A program made the translations under genes and the position numbers. This document shows, in pieces, positions 41,915-50,971 of a DNA stretch of 64,000 bases; position 1 is the stretch's first letter, and each line of letters starts with the position of its first letter. The notes under the pieces are model-generated. The model was not told where the DNA came from and ran no database searches. It worked only from the letters and a program-made list of their open reading frames with translations. Source of the DNA: Sediminitomix flava (GTDB taxonomy: Bacteria > Bacteroidota > Bacteroidia > Cytophagales > Flammeovirgaceae); contig NZ_QGDO01000002.1 in NCBI RefSeq assembly GCF_003149185.1, forward strand, positions 62,001 through 126,000, read 5' to 3'.

Positions 41915-43600
41915 ATGACGAAGAAACTTCTCAAAATATTGATTTTTTTACTGCTTTCATTCTGCGTGACTAGCACATATGCACAGAAGAAAAAGGGAAG
42001 TAAAGCTAGAATCTCGGCAGGTTCTGCAAAGGGTACTAAGATTAACGGAGAATCTTACACTCTGTTCAATTCCAAAAACGGGAAACGTGTAAAGATTAAA
42101 CAGGGAACAAGTACAATTTGGTGTGATAGAGCTCGTCAGCACCGTAAAACAAACGAAGTTGTAGCTTGGGGAAATATCATTATTATCGATAAAACTACTA
42201 AAATTACTGGTGGCGACAGACTTGATTATGACCAAGAAGATGACGAAGTAATCATTACAGGTGATGAAGTTGTTTTGCTTGATGGTGACTCAAAACTTGT
42301 TACAGATAAATTATACTACTACGCAGAAACAAAAACTGCAAAATACCTTACAGGAGGTACTATTTACGATCTTGAAAAAAATCAGACACTAAAAAGTAGA
42401 GAAGGCTTTTTGAAAGGCGATGTCATGGAATTCTACTATGATGTAGAAATGGATGATGAAGAAAAGGATGAACACCTTCGTACAGAAAAGTTGATCTATA
42501 ATAAAGTAACTGAGCTTGCCTCTTTTGACACAGAAACATTCATTCTATCTCCTGATGGAAAAGTTGCTGCAACAGAAGGAACCTACAATGCTGCTGATGG
42601 AAAAGTAAACTTTACAAGCAGTGCTCTCATTGAAAACGAAGATTATATCTTATCAGGAGATCATATCATAAGTAATAAAGAAACAGCTGAAAGTTATGCC
42701 GATGGTGATGTTATTTTCTTTAGTAAGAAAGATTCAGTTATCATCTATGCAGATTATCTAGAAAATGTAGACAACCAAACTCTTGCCTACGGAGATGCTT
42801 TGATGAGTAAACCTGTTGATGGAGATTGGAATAATATGTTCTATTTAGCTGCAGATACGCTATTTTCAGAAGAAGATACATTAGCTGAAGAAAGAACAAT
42901 GCATGCATATCACAAAGTGAAATTCACTTCAGAAGATATGCAGGGAAAGTGTGATTCTTTGGTTTATTACATGACAGATTCATTAATGTACTTCTTCACA
43001 GACCCTATCATTTGGGCACAAGAAAGTCAAATGACTGCGGAAGTCATTCACACAAGAATGAAAGATGGCGGTATGGATCAGATGGTTTTAAATAAAAAAG
43101 CATTTGTAATTCAAGCCGACTCGATGGGTAACTACAACCAAACCTCGGGTAAAGTCATCACTTCTTATCTTGACGGGCAACGCATGGAGAAAATTGACAT
43201 TAAAGGTAATGGAACAATCCTCTACTATGCCTATGATCAAGAAACAGGAAACCTTGATGGTTTGAACAGAAGTGCCTGTCCTGATATGTCCGTTTTTTTC
43301 AATGATGAAAATAAACTTCAGTATGTATCTCATAATACAAAACACAACTCGGTTTTCTTAAACCCAAGTAGTATTCGTAAACCAGACCGTTTCTTACCTG
43401 GTTACGATAACCGTTTTGATGAAATCCCTGAAAAAAAGGATATTGTAGACAGAGTTCGTGTTCGAAAAGAGTTGGATACAGACAAAGGGAAAGAGCCGCA
43501 GATTAATATCAAATTCCCAATGCAAGAGGAGAAAAAACCTATGTTAGATGCTCCAATTCCAATAGACTTAGAAATTAATACAGCTCTAGATAATAGATAA
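41915..43600 (+). CDS. OstA/LptA-like LPS-transport family protein
   Basis: Exported protein of about 561 residues; the signal peptide ends at STYAQ. The mature chain is a long run of beta repeats of OstA/LptA type: NEVVAWGNIIIIDKTTKITGGDRLDYDQED, ITGDEVVLLDGDSKLVTDKLYYY, and AEGTYNAADGKVNF-like turns recur to about residue 440. This suggests a beta-jellyroll filament that bridges inner and outer membranes for lipopolysaccharide. The acidic/basic C-terminal 100 residues are not part of the repeats. The frame opens earlier at a TTG (41867), but the ATG at 41915 begins the signal peptide directly. The exonuclease gene follows after 17 bases. Confidence 0.85.
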   Translation: MTKKLLKILIFLLLSFCVTSTYAQKKKGSKARISAGSAKGTKINGESYTLFNSKNGKRVKIKQGTSTIWCDRARQHRKTNEVVAWGNIIIIDKTTKITGGDRLDYDQEDDEVIITGDEVVLLDGDSKLVTDKLYYYAETKTAKYLTGGTIYDLEKNQTLKSREGFLKGDVMEFYYDVEMDDEEKDEHLRTEKLIYNKVTELASFDTETFILSPDGKVAATEGTYNAADGKVNFTSSALIENEDYILSGDHIISNKETAESYADGDVIFFSKKDSVIIYADYLENVDNQTLAYGDALMSKPVDGDWNNMFYLAADTLFSEEDTLAEERTMHAYHKVKFTSEDMQGKCDSLVYYMTDSLMYFFTDPIIWAQESQMTAEVIHTRMKDGGMDQMVLNKKAFVIQADSMGNYNQTSGKVITSYLDGQRMEKIDIKGNGTILYYAYDQETGNLDGLNRSACPDMSVFFNDENKLQYVSHNTKHNSVFLNPSSIRKPDRFLPGYDNRFDEIPEKKDIVDRVRVRKELDTDKGKEPQINIKFPMQEEKKPMLDAPIPIDLEINTALDNR

Positions 43601-43617
43601 TTATTTTAATTGATCAG

Positions 43618-44235
43618 ATGAATTTTACAGCTATCGATTTTGAGACGGCTAACGCTCAAAGAAACAGTGTTTGTGCAGTTGGTATCACTAGAGTAGAAAA
43701 TGGAAATATCACAGATTCTTTCAGTCAGCTCATTCGACCTGAACCCTGTAAATTTGATCTGATCAATATCACAGTTCATGGCATAAAGCCAGAAATGGTA
43801 GCAGAAGCACCAACTTTTGCTGAATATTGGGAAACAATGCTTCCTTACCTAAATAATCAACTACTGATTGCTCACAATGCACCATTTGACATGAGTGTAC
43901 TAAGGGCTTCTATGAAACAATACGGTATTGTAAGCCCAGATATGTCTTATGCTTGTACAGTAAGATTGGCTAAGTTCTCCTATCCTACTTTAATAAACCA
44001 TAAGTTAAATACTTTAGCTCATCATCTAGAGATTCCGCTGAATCATCACGACGCTGGTAGTGATGCTTATGCTTGTGCTGTTTTGGCACTTAGAATGGCT
44101 GAAAAAAGAGGTGTTGATAACCTACAGAAATTAGTAGCTAAAGAAGGAATGTACTTGGGTAAAATCTTCAGTAATGGTTATACACCATTTAGTAACAGGC
44201 CACAAAAACCTAAATTCGACAACACTTTATTCTAA
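43618..44235 (+). CDS. DEDDh-family 3'-5' exonuclease (DNA polymerase III epsilon-like)
   Basis: A 205-residue exonuclease domain protein. Exo I is FTAIDFETANAQRNSVCAVG (Asp7/Glu9), Exo II is LLIAHNAPFDMSVL and Exo III is HHDAGSDAYACA, with the DEDDh histidine. It lacks polymerase-binding or BRCT regions, so it could be a stand-alone proofreading or repair nuclease, or an RNase T-like enzyme. It is tightly linked to the OstA-like gene upstream, though functionally unrelated. Confidence 0.88.
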   Translation: MNFTAIDFETANAQRNSVCAVGITRVENGNITDSFSQLIRPEPCKFDLINITVHGIKPEMVAEAPTFAEYWETMLPYLNNQLLIAHNAPFDMSVLRASMKQYGIVSPDMSYACTVRLAKFSYPTLINHKLNTLAHHLEIPLNHHDAGSDAYACAVLALRMAEKRGVDNLQKLVAKEGMYLGKIFSNGYTPFSNRPQKPKFDNTLF

Positions 44236-44435
44236 AATTCACAATAAAGCGCCACAAGCAATTACAGTTGTTAACACACTGAAAAACGCTCCATTTGACC
44301 TTAATTCACTGGTTTACATCCTTAGATGTTATTATTTCGTGAATGCTAGGCACATATTGACTTTCTTCTTTTTATAAATGTAATTAAATAACTATTTTGT
44401 TGAACTTTTTTAGGAGGACAAAAAATTAATTGACC

Positions 44436-45407
44436 ATGTTAGAGGCATTGAAGGCGTTGGATTTTATTCGACTAAACTTTTCTCAAGACACGCTATTCAT
44501 ACTGAATATTGCTTTGGCATTTATCATGTTTGGTGTAGCTCTTGAGATCAAAACAGAGCATTTTAAAGAATTATCGAAACGACCAAAATCGGTATTAACA
44601 GGAATACTTTCGCAATTTATATTGCTACCATCTTTGACATTTTTGATCACCATTGCCCTGCATGAATACATCACTCCATCAATTGCATTGGGGATGATTC
44701 TTGTAGCTTCTTGCCCTGGGGGAAATATATCAAACTTTATGTCAAATATGGCTAAAGGAAATGTAGCTTTATCAGTTAGTTTAACTGCATTTGCTACTTT
44801 TACTGCTACAGTTTTTACTCCTTTCAACTTTGCATTTTGGGGTAAATTATATATCCAATTCATCCAAAGTCAAGATGCAAATACGCTGTTAAGACCTTTG
44901 GAAATTAGTACATTTGATGTATTCCAAACAGTAGCTATCATTTTGGGTATTCCATTAGTTTTAGGAATGTTCATTTCATACAAATACCCTAAGCTGACAC
45001 AAAAAATCATTAAGCCAATCAAACAACTTTCAGTAGTAATTTTTGCTGTTATTGTTCTGATTGCGTTCAAAAATAACTACCAACATTTCTTAGATCATAT
45101 TCATTATGTATTCTTGTTAGTTCTCCTACATAATCTTGTGGCTTTGTTCTCAGGATTCTCAGTGAGTACTTTGTTCAAAGTACCAAGACACGACCGTAGA
45201 ACGATCACGATCGAAACAGGAATTCAAAACTCAGGTCTAGGACTTGTTCTTCTATTCAACCCTAATATTTTCCCAGCTGATCTTCCACTTGGCGGAATGG
45301 CAACAATTACTGCTTGGTGGGGAATTTGGCATATCATTTCAGGATTAACAATTGCCTGGTTCTGGTCAAACAATCAAAAACTACAATCACTTATCACTGC
45401 AAAATGA
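44436..45407 (+). CDS. Bile acid:sodium symporter (BASS) family transporter
   Basis: Membrane carrier of about 323 residues with about ten helices. ALGMILVASCPGGNISNFMSNMAKGNVALSVSLTAF is the Na+-binding crossing region, and ETGIQNSGLGLVLLFNP the second signature. Bacterial members carry organic anions such as bile acids, pantoate or keto acids with Na+; the substrate here is unknown. The ATG at 44436 is used; a TTG at 44430 is also possible. A clear TAGGAGG at 44411-44417 lies upstream, 12 bases before the TTG and 18 before the ATG, so the choice of start is open. The stop overlaps the next gene's start as ATGA. Confidence 0.87.
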   Translation: MLEALKALDFIRLNFSQDTLFILNIALAFIMFGVALEIKTEHFKELSKRPKSVLTGILSQFILLPSLTFLITIALHEYITPSIALGMILVASCPGGNISNFMSNMAKGNVALSVSLTAFATFTATVFTPFNFAFWGKLYIQFIQSQDANTLLRPLEISTFDVFQTVAIILGIPLVLGMFISYKYPKLTQKIIKPIKQLSVVIFAVIVLIAFKNNYQHFLDHIHYVFLLVLLHNLVALFSGFSVSTLFKVPRHDRRTITIETGIQNSGLGLVLLFNPNIFPADLPLGGMATITAWWGIWHIISGLTIAWFWSNNQKLQSLITAK

Positions 45408-46690
45408 TCGAAAAGCTTATAAAATTTTCTTGGGGGTATGCGGTATTCAAAGCTTATGTAAATTTTATTCATAAGTATGTTCACTACCGTAAGATTGAGA
45501 TTATTGGAGAAGAAAATTTGCCAAAAGATGGACCGATGATTTTCGTTTCTAACCATCAAAATGCTCTCATGGATCCTTTAGCTGTTGTACTGACAGCACC
45601 AGGACAACCTGTGAGTTTGGCTAGAGCTGATATATTTAAAAAGCCTTTATTTAGAAAACTACTCAATACATTAAAGATTCTTCCAATTTACCGTCAGAGA
45701 GACAAGGTAAATACTAAGGAAAAAAACGAAGAGATATTTGAGCTTTTGAGTCAAGTACTTTCTGCTGGTAAATCTATGGTCATTATGCCCGAGGGGAATA
45801 ATGCAGCTGTAAGAAAGCTTAGACCTCTAAAAAAAGGATTTGCTAGAATTGCATTTAAAGCTGAATCGGAAAATAATTTTGATCTAAATATCAAAGTCAT
45901 CCCAATGGGACTAGAGTACAGTTCATATACAAAAACTCGTTCCAAGCTTTACATCAAATACGGAAAACCATTATCTGTTAGTGAGTACGAGAATATTTGG
46001 GAAGAAAGTCCTGATAAAGCTACAACTAAATTGACATCCGATTTGAGTGATCGACTAAAATCAGTCATCATTAACCTTCCAAATCAAGAGGTACACAGAG
46101 TTTCATCTTTAGAAGTAGACCTAAAGTATGCTCCGAATAAACTGAACTTAGCACAACGTGAAGCCGCTTTTGAAGAGGCTGTAGAAAGATATTCTTCAGT
46201 ACTTGAAAAGAATGAAGATGATCAACTCCAACAAAAAGTAAAAGAGATTGAAAACTCATTCAAAAAACTTGGAGAAATTCCTCAGCATTGGAATATGTTC
46301 AATACAAAGATTGGTTTTGGAGATATTCTCCTAACGGTTCTTTCTCTTCCTATTGCGGTATGGGGTTATCTTCATCATTCACCTTTAGTCCTTGTACACA
46401 ACTGGTTAAATACGAAAGTCAAAGACAAAGAGTTTACGAGTACGTTTAAGCTCGCTGCAGCGGTATTCGTTTTGCCTATAGTCTACCTCATATTTTTAGG
46501 AGTTTCGTTTATTATTCCAGATTCAACACTTCAGCTGGCATACTTGATCAGTATTCCTCTAAGTGGAATCATTACATTTTCATTAGAAGAAAAGTATCTA
46601 CATCTACTACTAAGAATTAAATCCATTTGGATGAGTAAAAACCCGAATTGGAAAAAAATAAAAGAACTAGAAGATCACTTATTTAATTAA
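45404..46690 (+). CDS. PlsC-like glycerol-phosphate acyltransferase family protein
   Basis: Membrane-associated acyltransferase of about 428 residues. The catalytic motif is VSNHQNALMDPLAVVL (His-x5-Asp type), then LARADIFKKPLFRKLL, LPIYRQRD and the MPEGNN (Glu-Gly) motif. This HxxxxxD spacing is typical of the GPAT-like 'NHPNxLxDP' subgroup. A helical region (about 220-300) is followed by paired C-terminal membrane helices (about 310-400). It likely acylates lysophosphatidate or glycerol-3-phosphate. I choose the ATG at 45404, whose first codon overlaps the BASS stop (ATGA, coupling), instead of the earlier in-frame start at 45314. Confidence 0.87.
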   Translation: MIEKLIKFSWGYAVFKAYVNFIHKYVHYRKIEIIGEENLPKDGPMIFVSNHQNALMDPLAVVLTAPGQPVSLARADIFKKPLFRKLLNTLKILPIYRQRDKVNTKEKNEEIFELLSQVLSAGKSMVIMPEGNNAAVRKLRPLKKGFARIAFKAESENNFDLNIKVIPMGLEYSSYTKTRSKLYIKYGKPLSVSEYENIWEESPDKATTKLTSDLSDRLKSVIINLPNQEVHRVSSLEVDLKYAPNKLNLAQREAAFEEAVERYSSVLEKNEDDQLQQKVKEIENSFKKLGEIPQHWNMFNTKIGFGDILLTVLSLPIAVWGYLHHSPLVLVHNWLNTKVKDKEFTSTFKLAAAVFVLPIVYLIFLGVSFIIPDSTLQLAYLISIPLSGIITFSLEEKYLHLLLRIKSIWMSKNPNWKKIKELEDHLFN

Positions 46691-46699
46691 GATAAAGAG

Positions 46700-46729
46700 A
46701 AGGCTATCACATTTTGATAGCCTTTTTTT
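46700..46729 (+). terminator. Terminator after the acyltransferase gene
   Basis: AAGGCTATCA pairs perfectly with TGATAGCCTT around a five-base loop, followed by a run of T to 46729. Confidence 0.9.
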
Positions 46730-46843
46730 GTAACAAATTGTACTTTAAAAACCTAGACAACCTAATTCTGCTAAAAGCATTCGAAAGTTTTTCATCCCCA
46801 TCAAAAAGCTTCTACTTTTAAGACTTAACAAGAGAATAAACCC

Positions 46844-48316
46844 ATGTACAAAGCTGATAAAGTGCTCTATGAAGCTCTCACCTATGATGATGTTTTACTT
46901 AGACCTGCTTTCTCTGGTATCTTACCAAGAGAGACAGATACAAGTAGTCTACTTACCCAAAATATAAAACTGAATATCCCATTTATTTCAGCAGCAATGG
47001 ACACTGTTACGGAAGCAGAACTTGCTATTGCAATGGCCAATGAAGGAGGAATTGGTTTCATTCATAAAAATATGAGTATTGCTGAGCAAGCCAAACAGGT
47101 AAGAAAAGTGAAACGCTCTCAAAGTGGGATGATCTTAGACCCGATTACTTTATCTCCGAATAAATCACTTGCTGAAGCCAATCATCTTATGCAAGAATTC
47201 AATATTGGAGGTATTCCTATTGTAAATAAAAAAGGACTTTTAGTGGGAATATTGACAAATAGAGATATGCGTTTTCAGCACGATCTTGATTTAAAGATAA
47301 AAGATGTGATGACTAAAGAGCAACTGATCACTGCTGACGATGGAATTACACTTGAAGTAGCTGAAGGAATACTGAAAGAACATAAAATTGAAAAGCTCCC
47401 AATCGTTAGTAAAGACAATAAACTTATTGGTCTAATTACATATAAAGATATCTTAAAGAATCAGAACCGTCCGAATGCTTGTAAAGATGAATATGGGAGA
47501 TTAAGGGTCGGAGCTGCGGTAGGAGTTACTTATGATGTCATAGATCGGATTGATGAATTAAAAGCTGCTGGTGTTGATGTAATCACAATAGATACTGCCC
47601 ATGGACATTCAAAGGGAGTTATTGATACACTCAAAAAAGTGAAGAAGAAATATCCAGAGCTAGATACGATTGTTGGAAACATAGCTACTTCTGAAGCAGC
47701 CAAAGCCTTAGCAAAAGCAGGTGCTGATGCTGTAAAAGTTGGTGTTGGGCCTGGCTCAATTTGTACAACAAGGGTGATTGCTGGAGTTGGCGTCCCTCAA
47801 TTATCAGCTGTATTTGAAACTGCTAAAGGATTAAAAGGCTCAAAAATACCATTTATAGCAGATGGAGGTATTCGTTTCTCTGGAGACGCTGTAAAAGCAA
47901 TTGCGGGTGGTGCAAATACAGTAATGATCGGATCTATTTTAGCAGGCACAGAAGAAGCCCCAGGAGAAGTAATTATTTATGAAGGAAGAAAATTCAAAAG
48001 TTACCGAGGAATGGGCTCTTTAGAAGCAATGGATAAAGGCTCTAAAGATCGATACTTTCAAGATGTAGAAGATGATATAAAAAAGCTTGTTCCAGAAGGG
48101 ATTTCGGGAAGAGTTCCTTACAAAGGAAAAGTACATGAAGTTATCTATCAGCTTACTGGAGGACTAAAAGCAGGGATGGGCTATTGCGGTTCGAGAACAA
48201 TTAAAGATTTGCAACAAGCTAAGTTTGTGAAAATAACATCTGCTGGAGTGAAGGAGTCTCACCCGCATGATATCATGATTACTCGAGAAGCGCCAAATTA
48301 TTCTGCCAAAAGATAA
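46844..48316 (+). CDS. guaB: Inosine-5'-monophosphate dehydrogenase
   Basis: Oxidises IMP to XMP, the first step toward GMP. TIM-barrel enzyme of 490 residues with the paired CBS domains inserted at about 96-205. The catalytic Cys307 lies in GPGSICTTR, followed by the flap ([10 protein letters not shown]) and GVPYKG-like ending segments ([10 protein letters not shown]). The start [21 protein letters not shown] is typical. It is monocistronic between two terminators. A TACTTTTA box (one mismatch) near 46812 may be its -7 element. Confidence 0.95.
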   Translation: MYKADKVLYEALTYDDVLLRPAFSGILPRETDTSSLLTQNIKLNIPFISAAMDTVTEAELAIAMANEGGIGFIHKNMSIAEQAKQVRKVKRSQSGMILDPITLSPNKSLAEANHLMQEFNIGGIPIVNKKGLLVGILTNRDMRFQHDLDLKIKDVMTKEQLITADDGITLEVAEGILKEHKIEKLPIVSKDNKLIGLITYKDILKNQNRPNACKDEYGRLRVGAAVGVTYDVIDRIDELKAAGVDVITIDTAHGHSKGVIDTLKKVKKKYPELDTIVGNIATSEAAKALAKAGADAVKVGVGPGSICTTRVIAGVGVPQLSAVFETAKGLKGSKIPFIADGGIRFSGDAVKAIAGGANTVMIGSILAGTEEAPGEVIIYEGRKFKSYRGMGSLEAMDKGSKDRYFQDVEDDIKKLVPEGISGRVPYKGKVHEVIYQLTGGLKAGMGYCGSRTIKDLQQAKFVKITSAGVKESHPHDIMITREAPNYSAKR

Positions 48317-48407
48317 TTTGTTAAAAAAAGCTCTATTTGTAACCTAATATTTTATAATCAGTATAGTACAATAAAGGATCACAACATTGCATATACTCTT
48401 TAAAAAG

Positions 48408-48434
48408 ATAAGGCTACCATTTTGGTAGCCTTAT
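48408..48434. terminator. Bidirectional terminator between guaB and dapA
   Basis: A 12-bp stem ATAAGGCTACCA/TGGTAGCCTTAT (48408-48419 with 48423-48434) with a three-base loop and A-rich and T-rich flanks, between convergent genes. Confidence 0.85.
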
Positions 48435-48458
48435 TCATTTACAATCAATTCTTTATAT

Positions 48459-49394
48459 CTATATCGCTAAGTTCTTTTTAGCTTCTGTAGCTTGTCTTGC
48501 AACTTGCCCGATTTCAAAGTTTTTTACAGCATCTTCATACAATGAATTCAGTCTGTTCTGTAAAGTTTCTGAACCTGCTACCAATGGTAATCTCACATCT
48601 TTACGACAAAGTCCAATGTTAGCTAAAGCTGTTTTAACTCCTACAGGGTTACCTTCAGCAAATAATGCTTCATTGAAATCTAACAGTGGATACATAGAAG
48701 CTGAAGCTTCTTTATACCTACCTTCCAATGCACTATTAATAACTCTAGAGTATTGTTCTGGCATTACATTTCCGATTACAGAGATCACACCATCACCACC
48801 TACTGAGATAATTGGAACTGTAAGCGTATCTTCACCCGAAAGGAAAATAAAGCTCTCATGTGTACCATGAATAATTCGCATTGCTTGGGTAAGATCACCT
48901 GCTGCATCTTTAATTCCTATAATATTTGGATGAGAAGATAGATCAATAACAGTTTCAGCTTCCATATTCACACCTGTACGGCTAGGTACATTGTACAACA
49001 TAATCGGAAGTTCTGAAGCATCTGCAATAGCTCTATAATGTGCTTTAATTCCTTCTTGAGTAGGTCTCACATAATACGGACAAACAGATAAGATACCATC
49101 AACTCCTTCTAGGTCAAATTTTTCAATTCTTTCGATAACAGAATTGGTATCATTACCTCCTACCCCAAACATGATTGGTCTGTTATGAGGATTGTTATTG
49201 ACAACATATTTAAGAACTGCTTGTTTCTCCTCAAATGAAAGAGTAGCACTTTCAGCAGTAGTTCCACTAACTACTAGAAAGTCTAAGTGAGAAGATGTAT
49301 GTTCTAATAAGCCACCCAATGCATCAAAGTCAACTTGACCATTCTCTGTAAAAGGTGTTACTAAAGCAGCGGCAGTTCCTGTAAATGTTCTCAT
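48459..49394 (-). CDS. dapA: 4-hydroxy-tetrahydrodipicolinate synthase
   Basis: Condenses aspartate semialdehyde with pyruvate, the first committed step to lysine and diaminopimelate. TIM barrel of 311 residues. The Schiff-base Lys162 is in IIGIKDAAGDL, Tyr134 in LYNVPSRTG, and VSGTTAESATLS carries the Thr pair of the proton relay. The frame opens at 49478, but the first 28 residues are not family-like; the ATG at 49394 gives MRTFTGTAAALVTPF, the standard start. A minus-strand TAnnTTTG box lies at 49532-49539. It is divergent from the ACT-domain gene. Confidence 0.95.
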   Translation of the reverse strand: MRTFTGTAAALVTPFTENGQVDFDALGGLLEHTSSHLDFLVVSGTTAESATLSFEEKQAVLKYVVNNNPHNRPIMFGVGGNDTNSVIERIEKFDLEGVDGILSVCPYYVRPTQEGIKAHYRAIADASELPIMLYNVPSRTGVNMEAETVIDLSSHPNIIGIKDAAGDLTQAMRIIHGTHESFIFLSGEDTLTVPIISVGGDGVISVIGNVMPEQYSRVINSALEGRYKEASASMYPLLDFNEALFAEGNPVGVKTALANIGLCRKDVRLPLVAGSETLQNRLNSLYEDAVKNFEIGQVARQATEAKKNLAI

Positions 49395-49507
49395 TTTATA
49401 ATTGTTTATCTCTTGTATTACTGTGGTAAAAGTATTTGAATCAGTCTTCCTCTTCAAGTTTTCAGAGAAAGAAAACACAAATACAACATTTTGTTATATT
49501 TATAACT

Positions 49508-49515
49508 TATATTTG
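49508..49515 (+). promoter_or_regulatory. -7 box of the ACT-domain gene
   Basis: TATATTTG matches TAnnTTTG, 54 bases before the start codon. A TTTTG at 49489-49493 is only 14 bases upstream, shorter than usual spacing. Confidence 0.4.
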
Positions 49516-49531
49516 TTTATACGTAGTAATA

Positions 49532-49539
49532 CAAAAGTA
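49532..49539 (-). promoter_or_regulatory. -7 box of dapA
   Basis: The minus strand reads TACTTTTG. A TTG equivalent (CAA at 49562-49564) lies 22 bases upstream. The implied dapA leader is about 130 bases and overlaps the opposite promoter at 49508-49515. Confidence 0.4.
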
Positions 49540-49569
49540 AGAATAATTATAACGCTATAATCAAATAAA

Positions 49570-50232
49570 ATGATAACAGTCTCAGAAGCAGTCGAAAATT
49601 ACATTCATCAATCCCCTTATTTGCTAGAGGCTATAACTGATGATATCATCAACTATACAGCCCTTGCTCGTAAAATAAAAGATGAAATTGAAGAAGAATT
49701 ACATAAGGATATTCAAGTTGGTGCAATTGTGATGGCTCTAAAACGACTTAAGCCAAAACTCAATCGCCTTAATATACAAGATGAGGTTTTATCTTATGTA
49801 AATAAGATGGGAGAAATTATTGTCCGTTCAGACCTCATTGACTTTACTTTTAAAAATTCTGTAACACTTATACAGAAACAGCAAAAGCTACTTCGTGAGA
49901 TTGAAAATATGAAGGATATTTTCCATGCTTCATCTAAAGGAGTTTATGAAACGAATATAGTTAGCTCTAAAAAGATAGAAGATATTGTTGAAAATATTTT
50001 TGGAAGTGAAGAACTCCTCCATAAAACAGAAAAGCTAGGAGCGATAACCATGCGCTTGCCTGCAGATAACATTACTGTACCGGGTATTTATTACTATATC
50101 TTAAAGAAGATTGCTTGGGAAGGAATAAACATTTCTGAAGTTGTATCGACAACAAATGAGTTCACGCTAATCATAGATCAGAAAGATGTAAACAGAACTT
50201 TTAGTTTACTTCATAATATGACTCAGCAATAA
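49570..50232 (+). CDS. ACT-domain protein, possible amino-acid sensor
   Basis: A 220-residue cytoplasmic protein. The N-terminal half (about 1-75) is helical and resembles a small winged-helix or DNA-binding-like fold (YTALARKIKDEIEEELHKDIQVGAIVMALKRL). The C-terminal region (about 155-218) fits an ACT domain (AITMRLPADNITVPGIYYYILKKIAWEGINISEVVSTTNEFTLIIDQKDV), similar to the regulatory ACT of aspartate kinases. There is no kinase domain. The head-to-head position with dapA suggests a link to aspartate-family amino acids, but the role is unproven. Such genes are sometimes labelled aspartate kinase by mistake. Confidence 0.7.
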   Translation: MITVSEAVENYIHQSPYLLEAITDDIINYTALARKIKDEIEEELHKDIQVGAIVMALKRLKPKLNRLNIQDEVLSYVNKMGEIIVRSDLIDFTFKNSVTLIQKQQKLLREIENMKDIFHASSKGVYETNIVSSKKIEDIVENIFGSEELLHKTEKLGAITMRLPADNITVPGIYYYILKKIAWEGINISEVVSTTNEFTLIIDQKDVNRTFSLLHNMTQQ

Positions 50233-50240
50233 AAAATAGC

Positions 50241-50266
50241 TTAGGCTACAGATTATTTGTAGCCTA
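50241..50266 (+). terminator. Hairpin after the ACT-domain gene
   Basis: TAGGCTACA pairs with TGTAGCCTA around a seven-base loop. The following sequence is only moderately T-rich, so termination is likely but not certain. Confidence 0.55.
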
Positions 50267-50442
50267 TTAACAATTTATTTTAAATGAAATAAAATTCTGT
50301 TTTTTAACTAAATATCCTCATTCATTAAAGAAGAGTGAAACATACCCATAACATTATTCACTCATTTAGAATATTCCAAATTTTATTTTAATCGTAGATC
50401 AACGCACACACTGTTAATACATACAAATAATCCTATTTATTA

Positions 50443-50518
50443 GGAGAATTGGTCAAAATGATCATGGTTTTTGCATAATAACAAAGTATAAAACTATACC
50501 AATTAGACCAATTAAATT
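50443..50518 (+). promoter_or_regulatory. Folded leader with a tiny upstream ORF
   Basis: AATTGGTC (50447-50454) pairs with GACCAATT (50506-50513), six bases before the start codon at 50519. Between them lie GTATA/TATAC (50486-50499) and a TTTG/CAAA hairpin, so the leader may fold as a multi-way junction. A six-codon frame (ATG at 50458, reading MIMVFA, stop by 50478) follows an AGGAG at 50443-50447. Confidence 0.35.
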
Positions 50519-50716
50519 ATGAATTCTCTAAGACCTATTTCGAAATTTACCGTAACAGCTTTTTTCCTTATTTTCTCTTTATTTCTTTCATCATGTACGA
50601 TTACAAAACCAGGTAAAGAGTTTTATGATATCAATACTAGAGATCGAGCGATGAAAAAGCACTCAAAACTACTCGTAAAAAAGAAGAAGATAGCAAAGAA
50701 AAAGAGGGGATATTAA
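50519..50716 (+). CDS. Small cationic lipoprotein
   Basis: A 65-residue predicted lipoprotein. The hydrophobic segment (about 9-25) ends in the lipobox LSSC, with Cys26 to be lipidated. The mature peptide of 40 residues is strongly basic, with KKHSKLLVKKKKIAKKKRGY at the end. A lysine-rich tail anchored to a membrane could contact peptidoglycan, LPS or nucleic acid; nothing is known. A strong terminator (50765-50808) follows, and the leader shows ordered structure. I do not recognise the family. Confidence 0.7.
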   Translation: MNSLRPISKFTVTAFFLIFSLFLSSCTITKPGKEFYDINTRDRAMKKHSKLLVKKKKIAKKKRGY

Positions 50717-50764
50717 TTCAACTCTTTTAAAACATAATCCTTACTATCAAACTTTCTAACCACT

Positions 50765-50808
50765 AAAAGTCTCAGTGTATTTTTATTAAAAGATCACTGA
50801 GACTTTTT
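50765..50808 (+). terminator. Terminator after the cationic lipoprotein gene
   Basis: A 13-bp stem AAAAGTCTCAGTG/CACTGAGACTTTT (50765-50777 with 50795-50807) with a 17-base loop and T-run. Confidence 0.85.
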
Positions 50809-50971
50809 CTATAAATCCAAAACCAAGCTCCTCTCGAACAATGCTTGATTCTTCACTAGAGTCACATTTTACTTCTACCCTAATTTATTTTGAATTTCAC
50901 TTGAAAAAAGACATCTGTTATACTTTTCAGTGAGTATTAATTACTTTAAACTAAACTTAGCACAAACGACA

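Noticed and set aside
44174-44377. Plus-strand frame of 67 codons after the exonuclease gene
   Set aside because: It begins inside the exonuclease gene in another frame and has no conserved features.
49570-50232. Aspartate kinase
   Set aside because: Only an ACT-like C-terminal domain is present; there is no kinase domain.
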